64,000 nt of DNA from Paraburkholderia dioscoreae (GTDB lineage: Bacteria > Pseudomonadota > Gammaproteobacteria > Burkholderiales > Burkholderiaceae): contig NZ_LR699554.1 in NCBI RefSeq assembly GCF_902459535.1, positions 3,100,001-3,164,000 of the forward strand. The letters are read 5' to 3'. Below are positions 17,311 through 26,110 of the stretch, piece after piece. The position numbers and the translations under genes are program-made. A model generated the notes under the pieces. That model had not been told where the DNA came from. It made no database searches and saw nothing but the letters and a program-made list of their open reading frames with translations. Every line of letters begins with the position of its first letter. Position 1 is the stretch's first letter.

Positions 17311-18639
17311 TCAAACGTGTTTGACGTCCTTCGGCACGCCGAACAACAGCGCCACGCCGCTGACGAACAGTAGCGCGGTCAACAGATACAGCGCGTTGTC
17401 CATGCTGCCAGTATGCGTCTTGATCAGACCGATCACCCACGGACTGACAATCCCGCTCGTAATGCCGATGCTGCTGATCAGCGCAATCCCAGCCGCCGCC
17501 GCGGTGCCGGACAAATAGCCCGAGGGCACCGTCCAGAAGATCGGCAACGCCGCGAAGATCAGCACCGCGGCCAGCGAGAGAATCGCGAGCATCGCTGGAA
17601 AGCTGCTCAGATGAAGCGTCAGCAACGACAGCGCGACGCCGCCACCGATCGTGCAAACCGCGAAATGCCGGCGACGTTCTCCACGACGATCCGAATGACG
17701 CGCGATCAGAATCAGCCCCACCGCGCCGATTGCATTGGGAATTACCGTGTACAGGCTGATTGCAAGAACGTCATGCACGCCGAAGTCGCGAATCATCAGC
17801 GGCATCCAGAAGTTCAACGTCAGCGAGGCGCAGGTCAGTGAAAAATAGATGAACGCGAACAGATAGACCCGCGGATTGCGCAACGCCTGCACGAACGAGC
17901 GCGACGAATGCGCTGCAGACGAAGCACGGCGGTCTTCGTCGCGTTGCGCGATCAACTGCGCTTTCTCCGCGGCCGTGAGCCACGTGGCGTGCTGCGGGCC
18001 GTCCACCAGATAGAACGCCGCAAGCAGACCGAGCACGATGGCAGGCGCGCCCTCGATCACGAACATCCATTGCCAGCCGAACAATCCCAGCACACCGCCC
18101 ATGTCGCGCATGATCCAGCCGGACACGAGGCCGCCGAGCACCCCCGCTACCGCCACGCCCGCAAAGAAGATCGACAGCACGGCCGCGCGCCGCCGCGCCG
18201 GATACCAGTAGGTCAGATACAACACAATGCCGGGAAAGAAGCCCGCTTCGAACACGCCGAGCATGAAGCGCAGCACATAGAAGTGCGCGGGTTTCGCCAC
18301 CAGCATCATGCCGACCGATGCAATCCCCCACAGCAGCATGATCCGCGTGAACGTACGGCGTGCGCCGAAGCGCGCGAGCAGCATGTTGCTCGGCACTTCG
18401 CATAGCACGTATCCCACGTAGAAGACCGCCGCGCCGAGCCCGTACATTGCATCGCTAAAGCCGAGGTCGTGCTTCATCTGCAACTGCGCGAAGCCGATAT
18501 TGATGCGATCGAGAAACGACACTACATAGCAGAGAAACAGAAACGGAATGATCCGCTGCGAAACCTTGCGATACAGCAGGTCGTCGTGCGCGGCGGCGGA
18601 TGCACCCGGCTCGAGCGCGGGGGCGAGGGATTGGCTCAT
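17311..18639 (-). CDS. MFS transporter, anion:cation symporter (ACS) family
   Basis: A 442-residue, 12-helix carrier. The N-terminal half has the ACS signature (VSQRIIPFLFLCYVVSFLDRINIGFAQLQMKHDLGF) and YGLGAAVFYVGYVLCEVPSN. The second half resumes after a charged central loop near residues 215-240. Such carriers import organic anions including aromatic acids. It is the last gene of the leftward unit MBL-hydroxylase-DUF2783-MFS, separated from DUF2783 by 194 bp, and probably imports the aromatic substrate of the hydroxylase. Confidence 0.85.
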   Translation of the reverse strand: MSQSLAPALEPGASAAAHDDLLYRKVSQRIIPFLFLCYVVSFLDRINIGFAQLQMKHDLGFSDAMYGLGAAVFYVGYVLCEVPSNMLLARFGARRTFTRIMLLWGIASVGMMLVAKPAHFYVLRFMLGVFEAGFFPGIVLYLTYWYPARRRAAVLSIFFAGVAVAGVLGGLVSGWIMRDMGGVLGLFGWQWMFVIEGAPAIVLGLLAAFYLVDGPQHATWLTAAEKAQLIAQRDEDRRASSAAHSSRSFVQALRNPRVYLFAFIYFSLTCASLTLNFWMPLMIRDFGVHDVLAISLYTVIPNAIGAVGLILIARHSDRRGERRRHFAVCTIGGGVALSLLTLHLSSFPAMLAILSLAAVLIFAALPIFWTVPSGYLSGTAAAAGIALISSIGITSGIVSPWVIGLIKTHTGSMDNALYLLTALLFVSGVALLFGVPKDVKHV

Positions 18640-18833
18640 TGGTTATCTCCAAACGTGAGGGTCCAACGGACCCATTGGGTCCGGCGTCTTGATGCGCCGC
18701 GTTGTGGTCTGCTACTGAAACGGCAGGCGAGGTTGTCGATGCGCCGCGCTGCCGTGGTGGATTGCGCGCGGCTCGAATGGCCACGGGCGGTTTCTCTTCA
18801 CTCCTGCCGGTTGTGGGTTCGCCAAAACCCGCT

Positions 18834-19073
18834 TCAGGCCGCCAGCGGATGCGACTGCGCGTCTCGAACCGTAGCAACGTCGATCGCGCCCTCGCGGGCA
18901 TACCGCATTGCTTCGAGCAACGTGGCGTGATCGCCGATATGGTTGGCGAGCAGCAGAATCAGTTGCGCATTGGCCGACTGGCTCTGTGCGTCGTCCAGAT
19001 CCCGATGCATATCGATCAACGCCTCATAGAAATCGTCGGGGCGGGCGAGATTGGGTTGCGTGTTCAGTGTCAT
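18834..19073 (-). CDS. DUF2783 domain-containing protein
   Basis: A 79-residue acidic helical protein (DDFYEALIDMHRDLDDAQSQSANAQLILLLANHIGDHATLLEAMRYAREG). The helix pair with the N-A-x-LILLLANHIGD core is the DUF2783 signature. These small proteins are usually encoded beside flavin-dependent aromatic hydroxylases, as here, where it follows the hydroxylase by 63 bp. The role is unknown; an accessory or stabilising subunit is a reasonable guess. Confidence 0.8.
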   Translation of the reverse strand: MTLNTQPNLARPDDFYEALIDMHRDLDDAQSQSANAQLILLLANHIGDHATLLEAMRYAREGAIDVATVRDAQSHPLAA

Positions 19074-19136
19074 GTCTGTCTCCTGCTATTTTTTGCTGGT
19101 GCGGCGCGTGCGGCGCGAGCCGCTTTCGCTACACGT

Positions 19137-20846
19137 TCAAGCCGTGCCTTCCACGTACAACGCGCGTTTCAATGCAGACTCGACATCGCCCGCGGCGACT
19201 TTCCGCCAACGCGCGCAAACATGCTGGTCCGGACGGATCAGATAGAACGTGCCTGGCTTTGCGTCATAACGCGCATGGACCAGCCCTTCGATATCGTGCG
19301 CGACCTGAGCGCCTGTAGACGCGTCGGACTGCGCGGCGTCACGCGTCACCACCACCAACTTCAACGGAATCGGCCCGCTACGCAACGCATCCAACGTGGC
19401 CCGAGTGGCCTGATCGACACCGTGCTCGCCGCAGAACAGCAGACCCGTGAATTGCTGGCCGAGTTGCTGCAGCAGCCATGCCGGCTGTTCCGCCACCTGC
19501 ACCGGCGCATCCACGCACGACGCGCCCGGCACCATCGCGCCTTCGAAGTGGTCACTGTCCGCTGTATTCAGCGGAGAATCACGCAACACCGCCGGCACCG
19601 ACAACCGGCCGCTGTTGGTCAATTGCCGCGCAAACGGATGATGACGGGCGAGCTTCAGCACCGCGTCGCGGAATACACGGCTCACGGGGCTCTTTGGCGT
19701 GATGAAATCTGTAGAGCGCGTGGAATTGCGGATGTTTTCGTCAGCGGCGAATTCGCGCTCGGTGGCATAGGTGTCGAGCAAAGCGTCGGAGGCTTTGCCT
19801 TCGAGCACCATTACCAGTTTCCATGCGAGGTTTTCCGCGTCCTGCACGCCGCTGTTCGCACCGCGTGCGCCGAACGGCGATACGCCATGCGCGGAGTCGC
19901 CGGCGAACAGCACGTTGCCGTGCCGGAAACTGTCCATGCGCAAACACGAAAACGTATAGACGCTGACCCATTCCAGCTCGAACTTCGCGTCCGGCCCGAG
20001 CAGCGCACGCACGCGCGGAATCACGCGTTCAGGCGTTTTTTCCAGCACGGGATCAGCGTCCCAGCCCAACTGGAAATCGATCCGCCACACGTTATCCGGC
20101 TGACGATGCAGCAGCACCGATTGATTCGGATGAAACGGCGGATCGAACCAGAACCAGCGTTCGGTCGGAAACTCGGCTTCCATCTTGACGTCGGCGATCA
20201 GGAAGCGATCTTTGAACGTCACGCCTTTACTGTCGAGTCCCATCAGGTTGCGGATCGGACTGCGTGAGCCGTCGGCGGCGACCACATAACGGCCGCGCAA
20301 CGCATATTGACCGTTGGGCGTATCAATTGTCAGCGCCACGCCGGCGTCTTGAGTGCCGGGCGTGCCGTCTTGCTGCACGCCGACCACCTTGCTCTTCCAG
20401 CGGATCTCGAGATTGGGCATCTCCTGCGCGCGTTCGAGCAGAAAGCCTTCGACGTAATACTGCTGGAGATTGATGAACGCGGGCCGGTTGTGGCCCGCTT
20501 CCGGTTGCAGATTGAACGTGTACACTAACTCGTCTTTCAGAAACACCTTGCCGACATTCCAACTGATGCCCTTGTCCACCATTCGCTGCCCGCACCCCAG
20601 GCGGTCAAAAATATCGAGTGAGCGTTTCGAAAAACAGATCGCACGCGAACCGGTGGATAGCGAACAATCGTCGTCGACCAGCACGACCGGCACGCCCTGC
20701 TGCGCGACATCGATCGCGGTAGCGAGACCCACCGGCCCCGCGCCGACTACGATCACGGGATACGCCGCCTGGTCCGCGCCGCCTTGCGCGCTCTGTTCGC
20801 GGCAAGGCTGATAGTCGAACGACAGCGTCTGGTAGTTGATGCTCAT
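19137..20846 (-). CDS. FAD-dependent aromatic monooxygenase (group A hydroxylase)
   Basis: A 569-residue flavoprotein of the PHBH fold. It shows the FAD motif VIVVGAGPVGLATAIDVAQQG near residues 30-50, the DG motif (VVAADGSRSPIRNLMGL) and the ribityl-binding motif GDSAHGVSPFGARGANSGVQDAENLAWKL. The C-terminal about 150 residues form a thioredoxin-like domain, as in phenol and MhpA-type hydroxylases. It would hydroxylate a phenolic ring using NAD(P)H and O2. It sits between the MBL-fold and DUF2783 genes in one leftward unit. The substrate cannot be read from sequence. Confidence 0.85.
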   Translation of the reverse strand: MSINYQTLSFDYQPCREQSAQGGADQAAYPVIVVGAGPVGLATAIDVAQQGVPVVLVDDDCSLSTGSRAICFSKRSLDIFDRLGCGQRMVDKGISWNVGKVFLKDELVYTFNLQPEAGHNRPAFINLQQYYVEGFLLERAQEMPNLEIRWKSKVVGVQQDGTPGTQDAGVALTIDTPNGQYALRGRYVVAADGSRSPIRNLMGLDSKGVTFKDRFLIADVKMEAEFPTERWFWFDPPFHPNQSVLLHRQPDNVWRIDFQLGWDADPVLEKTPERVIPRVRALLGPDAKFELEWVSVYTFSCLRMDSFRHGNVLFAGDSAHGVSPFGARGANSGVQDAENLAWKLVMVLEGKASDALLDTYATEREFAADENIRNSTRSTDFITPKSPVSRVFRDAVLKLARHHPFARQLTNSGRLSVPAVLRDSPLNTADSDHFEGAMVPGASCVDAPVQVAEQPAWLLQQLGQQFTGLLFCGEHGVDQATRATLDALRSGPIPLKLVVVTRDAAQSDASTGAQVAHDIEGLVHARYDAKPGTFYLIRPDQHVCARWRKVAAGDVESALKRALYVEGTA

Positions 20847-20900
20847 CTTGTGTCTCCGTCCTTCTCCGCTCTGCTTTGTCTTGCTGTGTGCCGGTTGCTG

Positions 20901-21860
20901 TCAGGCTTGCAGCGCGTCCCACATTTCCTTGTCGCGTTGCGCGGTCCAGATGCGCGGATGCGTGATACCGCTCGCTTCGTCGAAAGCACGCGATACATCG
21001 AACGGCAGGCAATGCTCGTAGATGAAGACGTGGCCGAACTTCGGATCCATCGCTTTGCGCGTGTGGGCCATCGCGGCCTTCAGATCGAGTTTCTGCTCGA
21101 CGGCTTCACGGCCCTGTTGCAGCAACGTGGTGACAAAGTCCTTCGTGTAATCCAGGCCCTTGTTGACGTCTTCCGGCGTGGTCAGCGCGGGGCCGCGGCC
21201 CGGCACGAGCTTGTCGGCCTTCAGCGCGCGCAACGCTTCGAGCGTGGCCGGCCATTGTTCGAGTTGCGCGTCGCCGCAATAGCAGGCTGCGTCGTATTCG
21301 ACCAGATCGCCGGAGAACAGCACCTTCTGCGACGGCAGCCACACCACTGTATCGCCCTTGGTGTGACCCGCGCCGAGATGCGCGATGCGCACTTCGAGCT
21401 TGCCGAGGAACAGCGTCATTTCCTTTTCGAACACGAGTGTCGGCCACGTCAGGCCCGGCACCGTTTCGACACCGGCGAACAGACGCGGGAAGCGCTCGAT
21501 CTCCGACTTCATGTCCGCTTCGCCGCGCTCGACGATCATCTCGTACGTGCCGCGGCTCGCGATCACTTCCTGCGCGCCTTCCTCGAAATACGCCGATGCA
21601 CCGAGCACGCGCACCGCGTGGTAGTGCGACAGCACGACGTATTTGATCGGTTTGTCCGTGACGCTGCGAATCTTCGCGATGAGGTCTTGCGCCATGGCCG
21701 GCGTGGCGGTGGTATCGACGATCAGCACGCCGTCGTCGCCGATGATCACGCCTGAATTCGGATCGCCTTCAGCGGTGTACGCATAGGCGTTCTCGGACAA
21801 CTTGGTCCACGTGACTTTCTTGACTTCCAGATCGGCCTGGGATGCGAATGCCTTTGCCAT
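20901..21860 (-). CDS. MBL fold metallo-hydrolase-like protein with altered metal motif
   Basis: A 319-residue metallo-beta-lactamase-fold protein. The fold is clear (NSGVIIGDDGVLIVDTTATPAMAQDLIAKI; later HLGAGHTKGDTVVWLP and VLFSGDLVEYDAACYCGD), but the canonical HxHxDH motif reads HYHAVR, so the Asp and the final His are replaced by Val and Arg. Metal site 2 would be lost or rebuilt. The start ATG 21860 has GGGAGA upstream. First gene of the hydroxylase operon, divergent from tandem IclR regulators. It is probably a hydrolase for a pathway intermediate, or a non-catalytic relative. Confidence 0.8.
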   Translation of the reverse strand: MAKAFASQADLEVKKVTWTKLSENAYAYTAEGDPNSGVIIGDDGVLIVDTTATPAMAQDLIAKIRSVTDKPIKYVVLSHYHAVRVLGASAYFEEGAQEVIASRGTYEMIVERGEADMKSEIERFPRLFAGVETVPGLTWPTLVFEKEMTLFLGKLEVRIAHLGAGHTKGDTVVWLPSQKVLFSGDLVEYDAACYCGDAQLEQWPATLEALRALKADKLVPGRGPALTTPEDVNKGLDYTKDFVTTLLQQGREAVEQKLDLKAAMAHTRKAMDPKFGHVFIYEHCLPFDVSRAFDEASGITHPRIWTAQRDKEMWDALQA

Positions 21861-21996
21861 GATGCGTGTCTCCCTCAAAAGTTGAACGTGAGGCGAGACG
21901 GCCGGCTGCGCGAATGCCGCGCGGGCTGACGGTATTGGAGGATTGTCTCGCCCCGTTTTTGACTCTGTGACTGCGCCGGTGTGTCGGGGTGAATGC

Positions 21997-22048
21997 ATCT
22001 TAGGACGGGGTCAGTTTATTTGTCAATAGCGAAATGTATCGCTATACG
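21997..22048. promoter_or_regulatory. divergent promoters with IclR-type operator
   Basis: The palindrome ATAGCGA-N6-TCGCTAT (22026-22045) fills the spacer of a rightward promoter, TTGTCA (22020-22025) 17 bp from TATACG (22043-22048). On the minus strand TTGACA (22021-22026) is 18 bp from TAAGAT (21997-22002), pointing to the MBL gene. One bound regulator dimer would therefore touch both promoters. Position between the IclR gene and the catabolic operon supports an IclR operator; binding itself is inferred. Confidence 0.6.
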
Positions 22049-22118
22049 CAAACTCCGAGAGGCCTAAGATGAATTCAGGAAGGCACACGCCTTCGGTTAA
22101 CATGGACCCTTTTTACGG

Positions 22119-22988
22119 ATGAGCGCGGGTGTGAGCAAAGCAGCGAAACCGGCCACGGGCAAAGGCGCGAGCGGCCGCGACACGGCGGACGGCGGCAAGA
22201 CGCAGCGTGGCATTCAAAGCGTCGAAGTGGGCGGCCGCGTGTTGCTGGCGCTCGCGCAGGCGCGCGCTCCGCTCGCCTTGTCCGACCTCGCCACCGCCGC
22301 GCGGATCGCGCCGGGGCAGGCGCATGCGTATCTGGTGAGCCTGAGCCGGCTGGGTTTGATCAAGCGCGACGAACTGTCGGGCCGGTACGAGCCCGGGCCG
22401 CTGTCGCTGCGGCTCGGTTTGCTGCATCTGCAGAATCAGCCGGCGTTTCGTGCCGCCGTGCCGCGCGCGGGCGCATTGGCCGAAGCCATCGGCTTTAGCG
22501 TCGCGATCTGTATTGCCGGGCCGCAAGGGCCGACCATCGTTCGCTATGAGCACGCGGGCTTTCCGTTGCACGTCAATCTGCATGTGGGCACGGTGATGTC
22601 GCTGCCGGCCACATCCACGGGACGTGTGTTTTGCGCGTTCCTGCCGCGCGACGTACGCGATGCCATGTGGGCGAATCAGTCCGGCGCCGCGAATCGCGCG
22701 ATCACGCAGCCTGACGAAAGCGCCGCCTTCGAGGCCGCGCTGGACGCAATCCGCGCGCGCGGCCTGGAAAGCAGCGTGGATGCGCCGAGTCCGGGCATCA
22801 GCAGCCTGTGCGCGCCCGTGCTGGACGCCGACGGCCGCCTGTCGCTCGCGCTAACGGCGATCGGCTCGACCGGCGCGATCGACGTCGCCGCCGACGGCCT
22901 GATTGCGCGCGCGCTGCTTGCCGCGGCGCGCGACATCGGCGCCCAACTGGCTGCCGAGCCTTCCTTGTTAGCCTCTTGCGCATCGTGA
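22119..22988 (+). CDS. IclR family transcriptional regulator (first of a tandem pair)
   Basis: A 289-residue regulator. A basic N-terminal tail (about 30 residues) precedes the winged helix (GIQSVEVGGRVLLALAQARAPLALSDLATAARIAPGQAHAYLVSLSRLGLIKRD). The effector domain follows (GFSVAICIAGPQGPTIVRYEHAGFPLHVNLHVGTVMSLPATSTGRVF), ending near residue 275. The ATG at 22119 lacks a strong Shine-Dalgarno; a GTG four codons later is an alternative. Its stop overlaps the GTG start of the second IclR gene. It faces the MBL/hydroxylase operon and is its probable regulator. Confidence 0.9.
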   Translation: MSAGVSKAAKPATGKGASGRDTADGGKTQRGIQSVEVGGRVLLALAQARAPLALSDLATAARIAPGQAHAYLVSLSRLGLIKRDELSGRYEPGPLSLRLGLLHLQNQPAFRAAVPRAGALAEAIGFSVAICIAGPQGPTIVRYEHAGFPLHVNLHVGTVMSLPATSTGRVFCAFLPRDVRDAMWANQSGAANRAITQPDESAAFEAALDAIRARGLESSVDAPSPGISSLCAPVLDADGRLSLALTAIGSTGAIDVAADGLIARALLAAARDIGAQLAAEPSLLASCAS

Positions 22989-23875
22989 CCGATCCTCTCG
23001 ACACGCCTCACACCCTTTCCGCCGACGCGAAACCGCAGCGCGGCATCCAGTCGCTCGATAGCACCGGCGAGTTGCTGGCAGCGCTGGTCGCGGCGGCGCG
23101 GCCGTTGAGCCTGCGAAACCTCTCGGCGGCGGCGGGCATGCCGCCGGCGAAGGCGTTTCCGCACCTGGTGAGCCTCCTGAAAATCGGTTTGCTCGACCGG
23201 GATGCGTCCGGTTGTTTCGAAGCCGGGCCGCTCGCGCTGGAGTTGGGTCTGATCGGCTTGCAGCGCCTGTCGCCGACGCGCGAAGCGGAACCCGAGGTGG
23301 TCGAACTCGCGGCGTCGACGGGCATGAGCGTGGCGATGGCGGTGCTCGGGCCGCTCGGGCCGACCGTCGTGCGTCTGGAGGAATCGGCGCGGCCGCTGCA
23401 TGTGAGCCTGCGGGTCGGGACGGTGATGTCGCTGGTGAATACGGCGATAGGCCGCGTGTTTGCCGCCTATGTCGCAGACGACGTGCGCGCCGGTTTGCTG
23501 GCGCAGGATCATTTGCGCCTCGCGGGTGCGGATGCGGCGGATGTTTTTGCGGGGAAAGCGGCGTCAGCGGGCGGGGGCAAGGGCCAGGGCAACACGGACG
23601 CCGCCCCGGCGCCGCCGCTGACTCAAGCCTACGCGCAGCGTCTGGCGCAAGTCCGCACGGACGGGATCGATACGGCGCTCAGCCGGCCTGTGCCGGGCAT
23701 CGACACACTGGCCGCGCCGGTGCTGGATCATACGGGCAGCATCTGTCTGGTTCTGGCGTTGATGGGGCCGAGCGGCAGTTTCGATAGTGAATTGGCAGGC
23801 GGGCCGGCGCAGACTCTGCGCGCCGCGACGATGAGGTTGTCGCGGCGCTTCGGGTGGATGGCGGCGGCGGAGTAA
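22985..23875 (+). CDS. IclR family transcriptional regulator (second of a tandem pair)
   Basis: A 296-residue paralogue of the preceding gene with the same layout. The winged helix reads QRGIQSLDSTGELLAALVAAARPLSLRNLSAAAGMPPAKAFPHLVSLLKIGLLDRD, and the effector domain is MSVAMAVLGPLGPTVVRLEESARPLHVSLRVGTVMSLVNTAIGRVF. A low-complexity Gly/Ala-rich insertion lies near residues 190-215. I start it at the GTG at 22985, which overlaps the upstream TGA (GTGA), because homology begins a few residues later; the frame is open upstream but out of register with the family. The two regulators are probably co-translated and might form heteromers. Confidence 0.85.
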   Translation: MTDPLDTPHTLSADAKPQRGIQSLDSTGELLAALVAAARPLSLRNLSAAAGMPPAKAFPHLVSLLKIGLLDRDASGCFEAGPLALELGLIGLQRLSPTREAEPEVVELAASTGMSVAMAVLGPLGPTVVRLEESARPLHVSLRVGTVMSLVNTAIGRVFAAYVADDVRAGLLAQDHLRLAGADAADVFAGKAASAGGGKGQGNTDAAPAPPLTQAYAQRLAQVRTDGIDTALSRPVPGIDTLAAPVLDHTGSICLVLALMGPSGSFDSELAGGPAQTLRAATMRLSRRFGWMAAAE

Positions 23876-23993
23876 TCGTTTTTTTTTCGAGAACAGCTCG
23901 TTTGGAATCGTTTCGAGAACGGAGTAATCGAAACGATTGCAGCACGGAGCGACTTCCACATCGCGCACCGGCACAGATCAAAATCGCACCCCC

Positions 23994-24857
23994 TCAATCC
24001 CCCGCCGCCTCCGGCTCATGCGACGCCAACCGCGCCTTCGCATGCCGCATCTTCTCCAGCGTCTTCGGCCCCGCTTTGAGCGCGACGCCAATCGCCAGCG
24101 CGTCCATGATGCAAAGATGCACGAGTCGCGACACACCCGGCGTATTCGGATCGATCGGACTCGGCACGCGCAGCAGCAGCGGAATATCCACCAGCCACGC
24201 GAGGCGCGAGCCGACATTGGTCAGCGCAATCGTGGTTGCACCACGTTCCTTGGCAATCTGAATACTTTCGTTCACTTCCACACTGCGGCCCGAATGCGAA
24301 ATCGCAAAGGCCACATCGCCCGGCTCCATCAAGCCTGCGTAAAGACGCTGCAGATGTCCGTCCGTGAATGCGGTAGACGCAATATCGAGCCGCAGGAACC
24401 GCAATGCCGCGTCTTGCGCGACCAGCCCAGAGCCCGAACCGACGCCGAAGAAAAACACCCGCCGCGCGCCCGACAACGCCGCGATCGCACTCTCGACCAC
24501 CGCGGGGTCCAGAGCGCCGCGTGCATGCGTAATGCCGTCGACAGCCGCCTCGCCCACCTTGTCCATGAGCGTCTGCACGTCGTCGTCGCGCGCCACTGCC
24601 GTGGAGGCATACGGCACGCCGCCCGCCACGCTCTGCGCCAGCTGCATCTTGAAGTCGCGCAGGCCATGTGCGCCGATCGCGCGGCAAAACCGCGTGACGG
24701 AAGGCTCGGACACCTCCGCGCGCTGCGCGAGTTCGGTGATGCTCGCGCGCATCGCGAAGTCGACGTCGCTCAATACCATGTCGGCGACCTTGCGCTCGGC
24801 GGGCCGCAAATTGGCAAGTGCGCTGCGAATGTGGGGAATCAAGTTCGGTGCGGACAC
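23994..24857 (-). CDS. MurR/RpiR family transcriptional regulator
   Basis: A 287-residue sugar-phosphate-responsive regulator. The N-terminal RpiR helix-turn-helix (LIPHIRSALANLRPAERKVADMVLSD, ITELAQRAEVSEPSVTRFCRAIGAHGLRDFKMQLA) covers about residues 5-80. A SIS domain covers about 120-260 (GARRVFFFGVGSGSGLVAQDAALRF, DVAFAISHSGRSVEVNESIQIAKERGATTIALTN). The start is the GTG at 24857, behind AAGGAA; the in-frame ATG further upstream adds unrelated sequence. Last gene of the leftward unit SDR-ATPase-RpiR, which with the divergent binding protein and permeases forms a sugar module. Confidence 0.9.
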   Translation of the reverse strand: MSAPNLIPHIRSALANLRPAERKVADMVLSDVDFAMRASITELAQRAEVSEPSVTRFCRAIGAHGLRDFKMQLAQSVAGGVPYASTAVARDDDVQTLMDKVGEAAVDGITHARGALDPAVVESAIAALSGARRVFFFGVGSGSGLVAQDAALRFLRLDIASTAFTDGHLQRLYAGLMEPGDVAFAISHSGRSVEVNESIQIAKERGATTIALTNVGSRLAWLVDIPLLLRVPSPIDPNTPGVSRLVHLCIMDALAIGVALKAGPKTLEKMRHAKARLASHEPEAAGD

Positions 24858-24959
24858 CCGGTGTTCCTTAAAAGCGCTCCCAGACCTGTCGCTTCGCGCC
24901 AGGCCCCCGAGGGGGCGAGAAAACTTGGGGCGGCCCGGTCTCAAACGGCAACACGCGGT

Positions 24960-26045
24960 TCAGACCAGCCTGCGTCCACTCTCCGTATCGAACAGGTGAA
25001 TATGCTCGGCCGGCAAACGTAGCGCAATACGCTCGCCGGGCTCGATCTTCGAGCGCTGGCGAGTCGTCACGCACCACGTGCTGCCGCCTATTTTCCCGTA
25101 CAAGTGGGTCTCCGCGCCAGTTGGCTCGACCACTTCGACTTCCATCGTGGCGTCGGGTGTCTGCGCCATTGTCTCGATGTGCTCCGGCCGCACACCGAGC
25201 GTGACCTTCGCGCCGACCACGGCGGAAGCGGGTGCGCGCTCCAGCACGATCTCGCCGCCGCCGTCCGTGAGTTTCAGCGCGAGGCCCTGGCCTTGCGCGC
25301 GGCTCACGATCATACCTTCGGCAAAATTCATCGACGGCGAACCGAGAAAGCTCGCCACGAACAGATTCGCCGGATGGTCGTACAACTCCAGCGGACGGCC
25401 GATCTGCTCGATACGCCCCGCGTTCATCACGACAATGCGGTCAGCCATCGTCATGGCTTCGATCTGATCGTGCGTCACGTAGATCACCGTATTCTTCAGC
25501 CGCTGATGCAGCGCCTTGATTTCCGTGCGCATCTGCACGCGCAGCTTGGCGTCGAGATTGGACAGTGGCTCGTCGAACAGGAACAGCGACGGCTCGCGCA
25601 CCACGGCGCGGCCCATTGCCACGCGTTGCCGTTGACCGCCCGACAGCGCGCGCGGCAAGCGGTCCAGATAACCGCCGAGGTTCAGCATTTTTGCAGCGGC
25701 TTCGATCCGCGGCTTGAAACTCGCCGCCGACTCCTTGCGAATCCGCGGCCCGAACGCGATGTTTTCATAGACCGACAGATGCGGATATAGCGCGTAGCTC
25801 TGGAACACCATCGAGATATTGCGCTGCTGCGGCGCGAGACCGTTCGCGCGCGTGCCGCCGATCATCAGATCGCCGCCGCTGATCTCTTCGAGCCCCGCCA
25901 CCATGCGCATCAACGTGCTCTTGCCGCAGCCCGACGGTCCGACCAGCACCACGAATTCGCCGTCGTCGATGTCGAGATCGATGCCGTGCACCACTTGCGT
26001 GTCGCCGTAGCGTTTGAAGATGCCGCTCAGTTGCACTGCTGCCAT
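24960..26045 (-). CDS. sugar ABC transporter ATP-binding protein (UgpC/MalK type)
   Basis: A 361-residue ATPase: Walker A GPSGCGKSTL, Q-loop VFQSYALYPH, signature LSGGQRQRVAMGRA, Walker B LFLFDEPLSNLD and switch His in YVTHDQIEAMTMADR. A C-terminal TOBE/OB regulatory region (about residues 240-361) is typical of MalK/UgpC. It energises the permeases at 28620-30358, which are encoded divergently with the binding protein. It follows the SDR gene by 65 bp. Confidence 0.9.
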   Translation of the reverse strand: MAAVQLSGIFKRYGDTQVVHGIDLDIDDGEFVVLVGPSGCGKSTLMRMVAGLEEISGGDLMIGGTRANGLAPQQRNISMVFQSYALYPHLSVYENIAFGPRIRKESAASFKPRIEAAAKMLNLGGYLDRLPRALSGGQRQRVAMGRAVVREPSLFLFDEPLSNLDAKLRVQMRTEIKALHQRLKNTVIYVTHDQIEAMTMADRIVVMNAGRIEQIGRPLELYDHPANLFVASFLGSPSMNFAEGMIVSRAQGQGLALKLTDGGGEIVLERAPASAVVGAKVTLGVRPEHIETMAQTPDATMEVEVVEPTGAETHLYGKIGGSTWCVTTRQRSKIEPGERIALRLPAEHIHLFDTESGRRLV

Positions 26046-26110
26046 GCTGTCCTCATCGTCTTCTTTCGTTGACTCGATCTCGTGCCTGCGCACAGGTTGC
26101 TTCAGGCGGT

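Noticed and set aside
19137..20846. Naming the flavin hydroxylase mhpA or a phenol hydroxylase gene
   Set aside because: The fold and FAD motifs are shared by many group A hydroxylases, and no partner ring-cleavage gene is present to fix the substrate.
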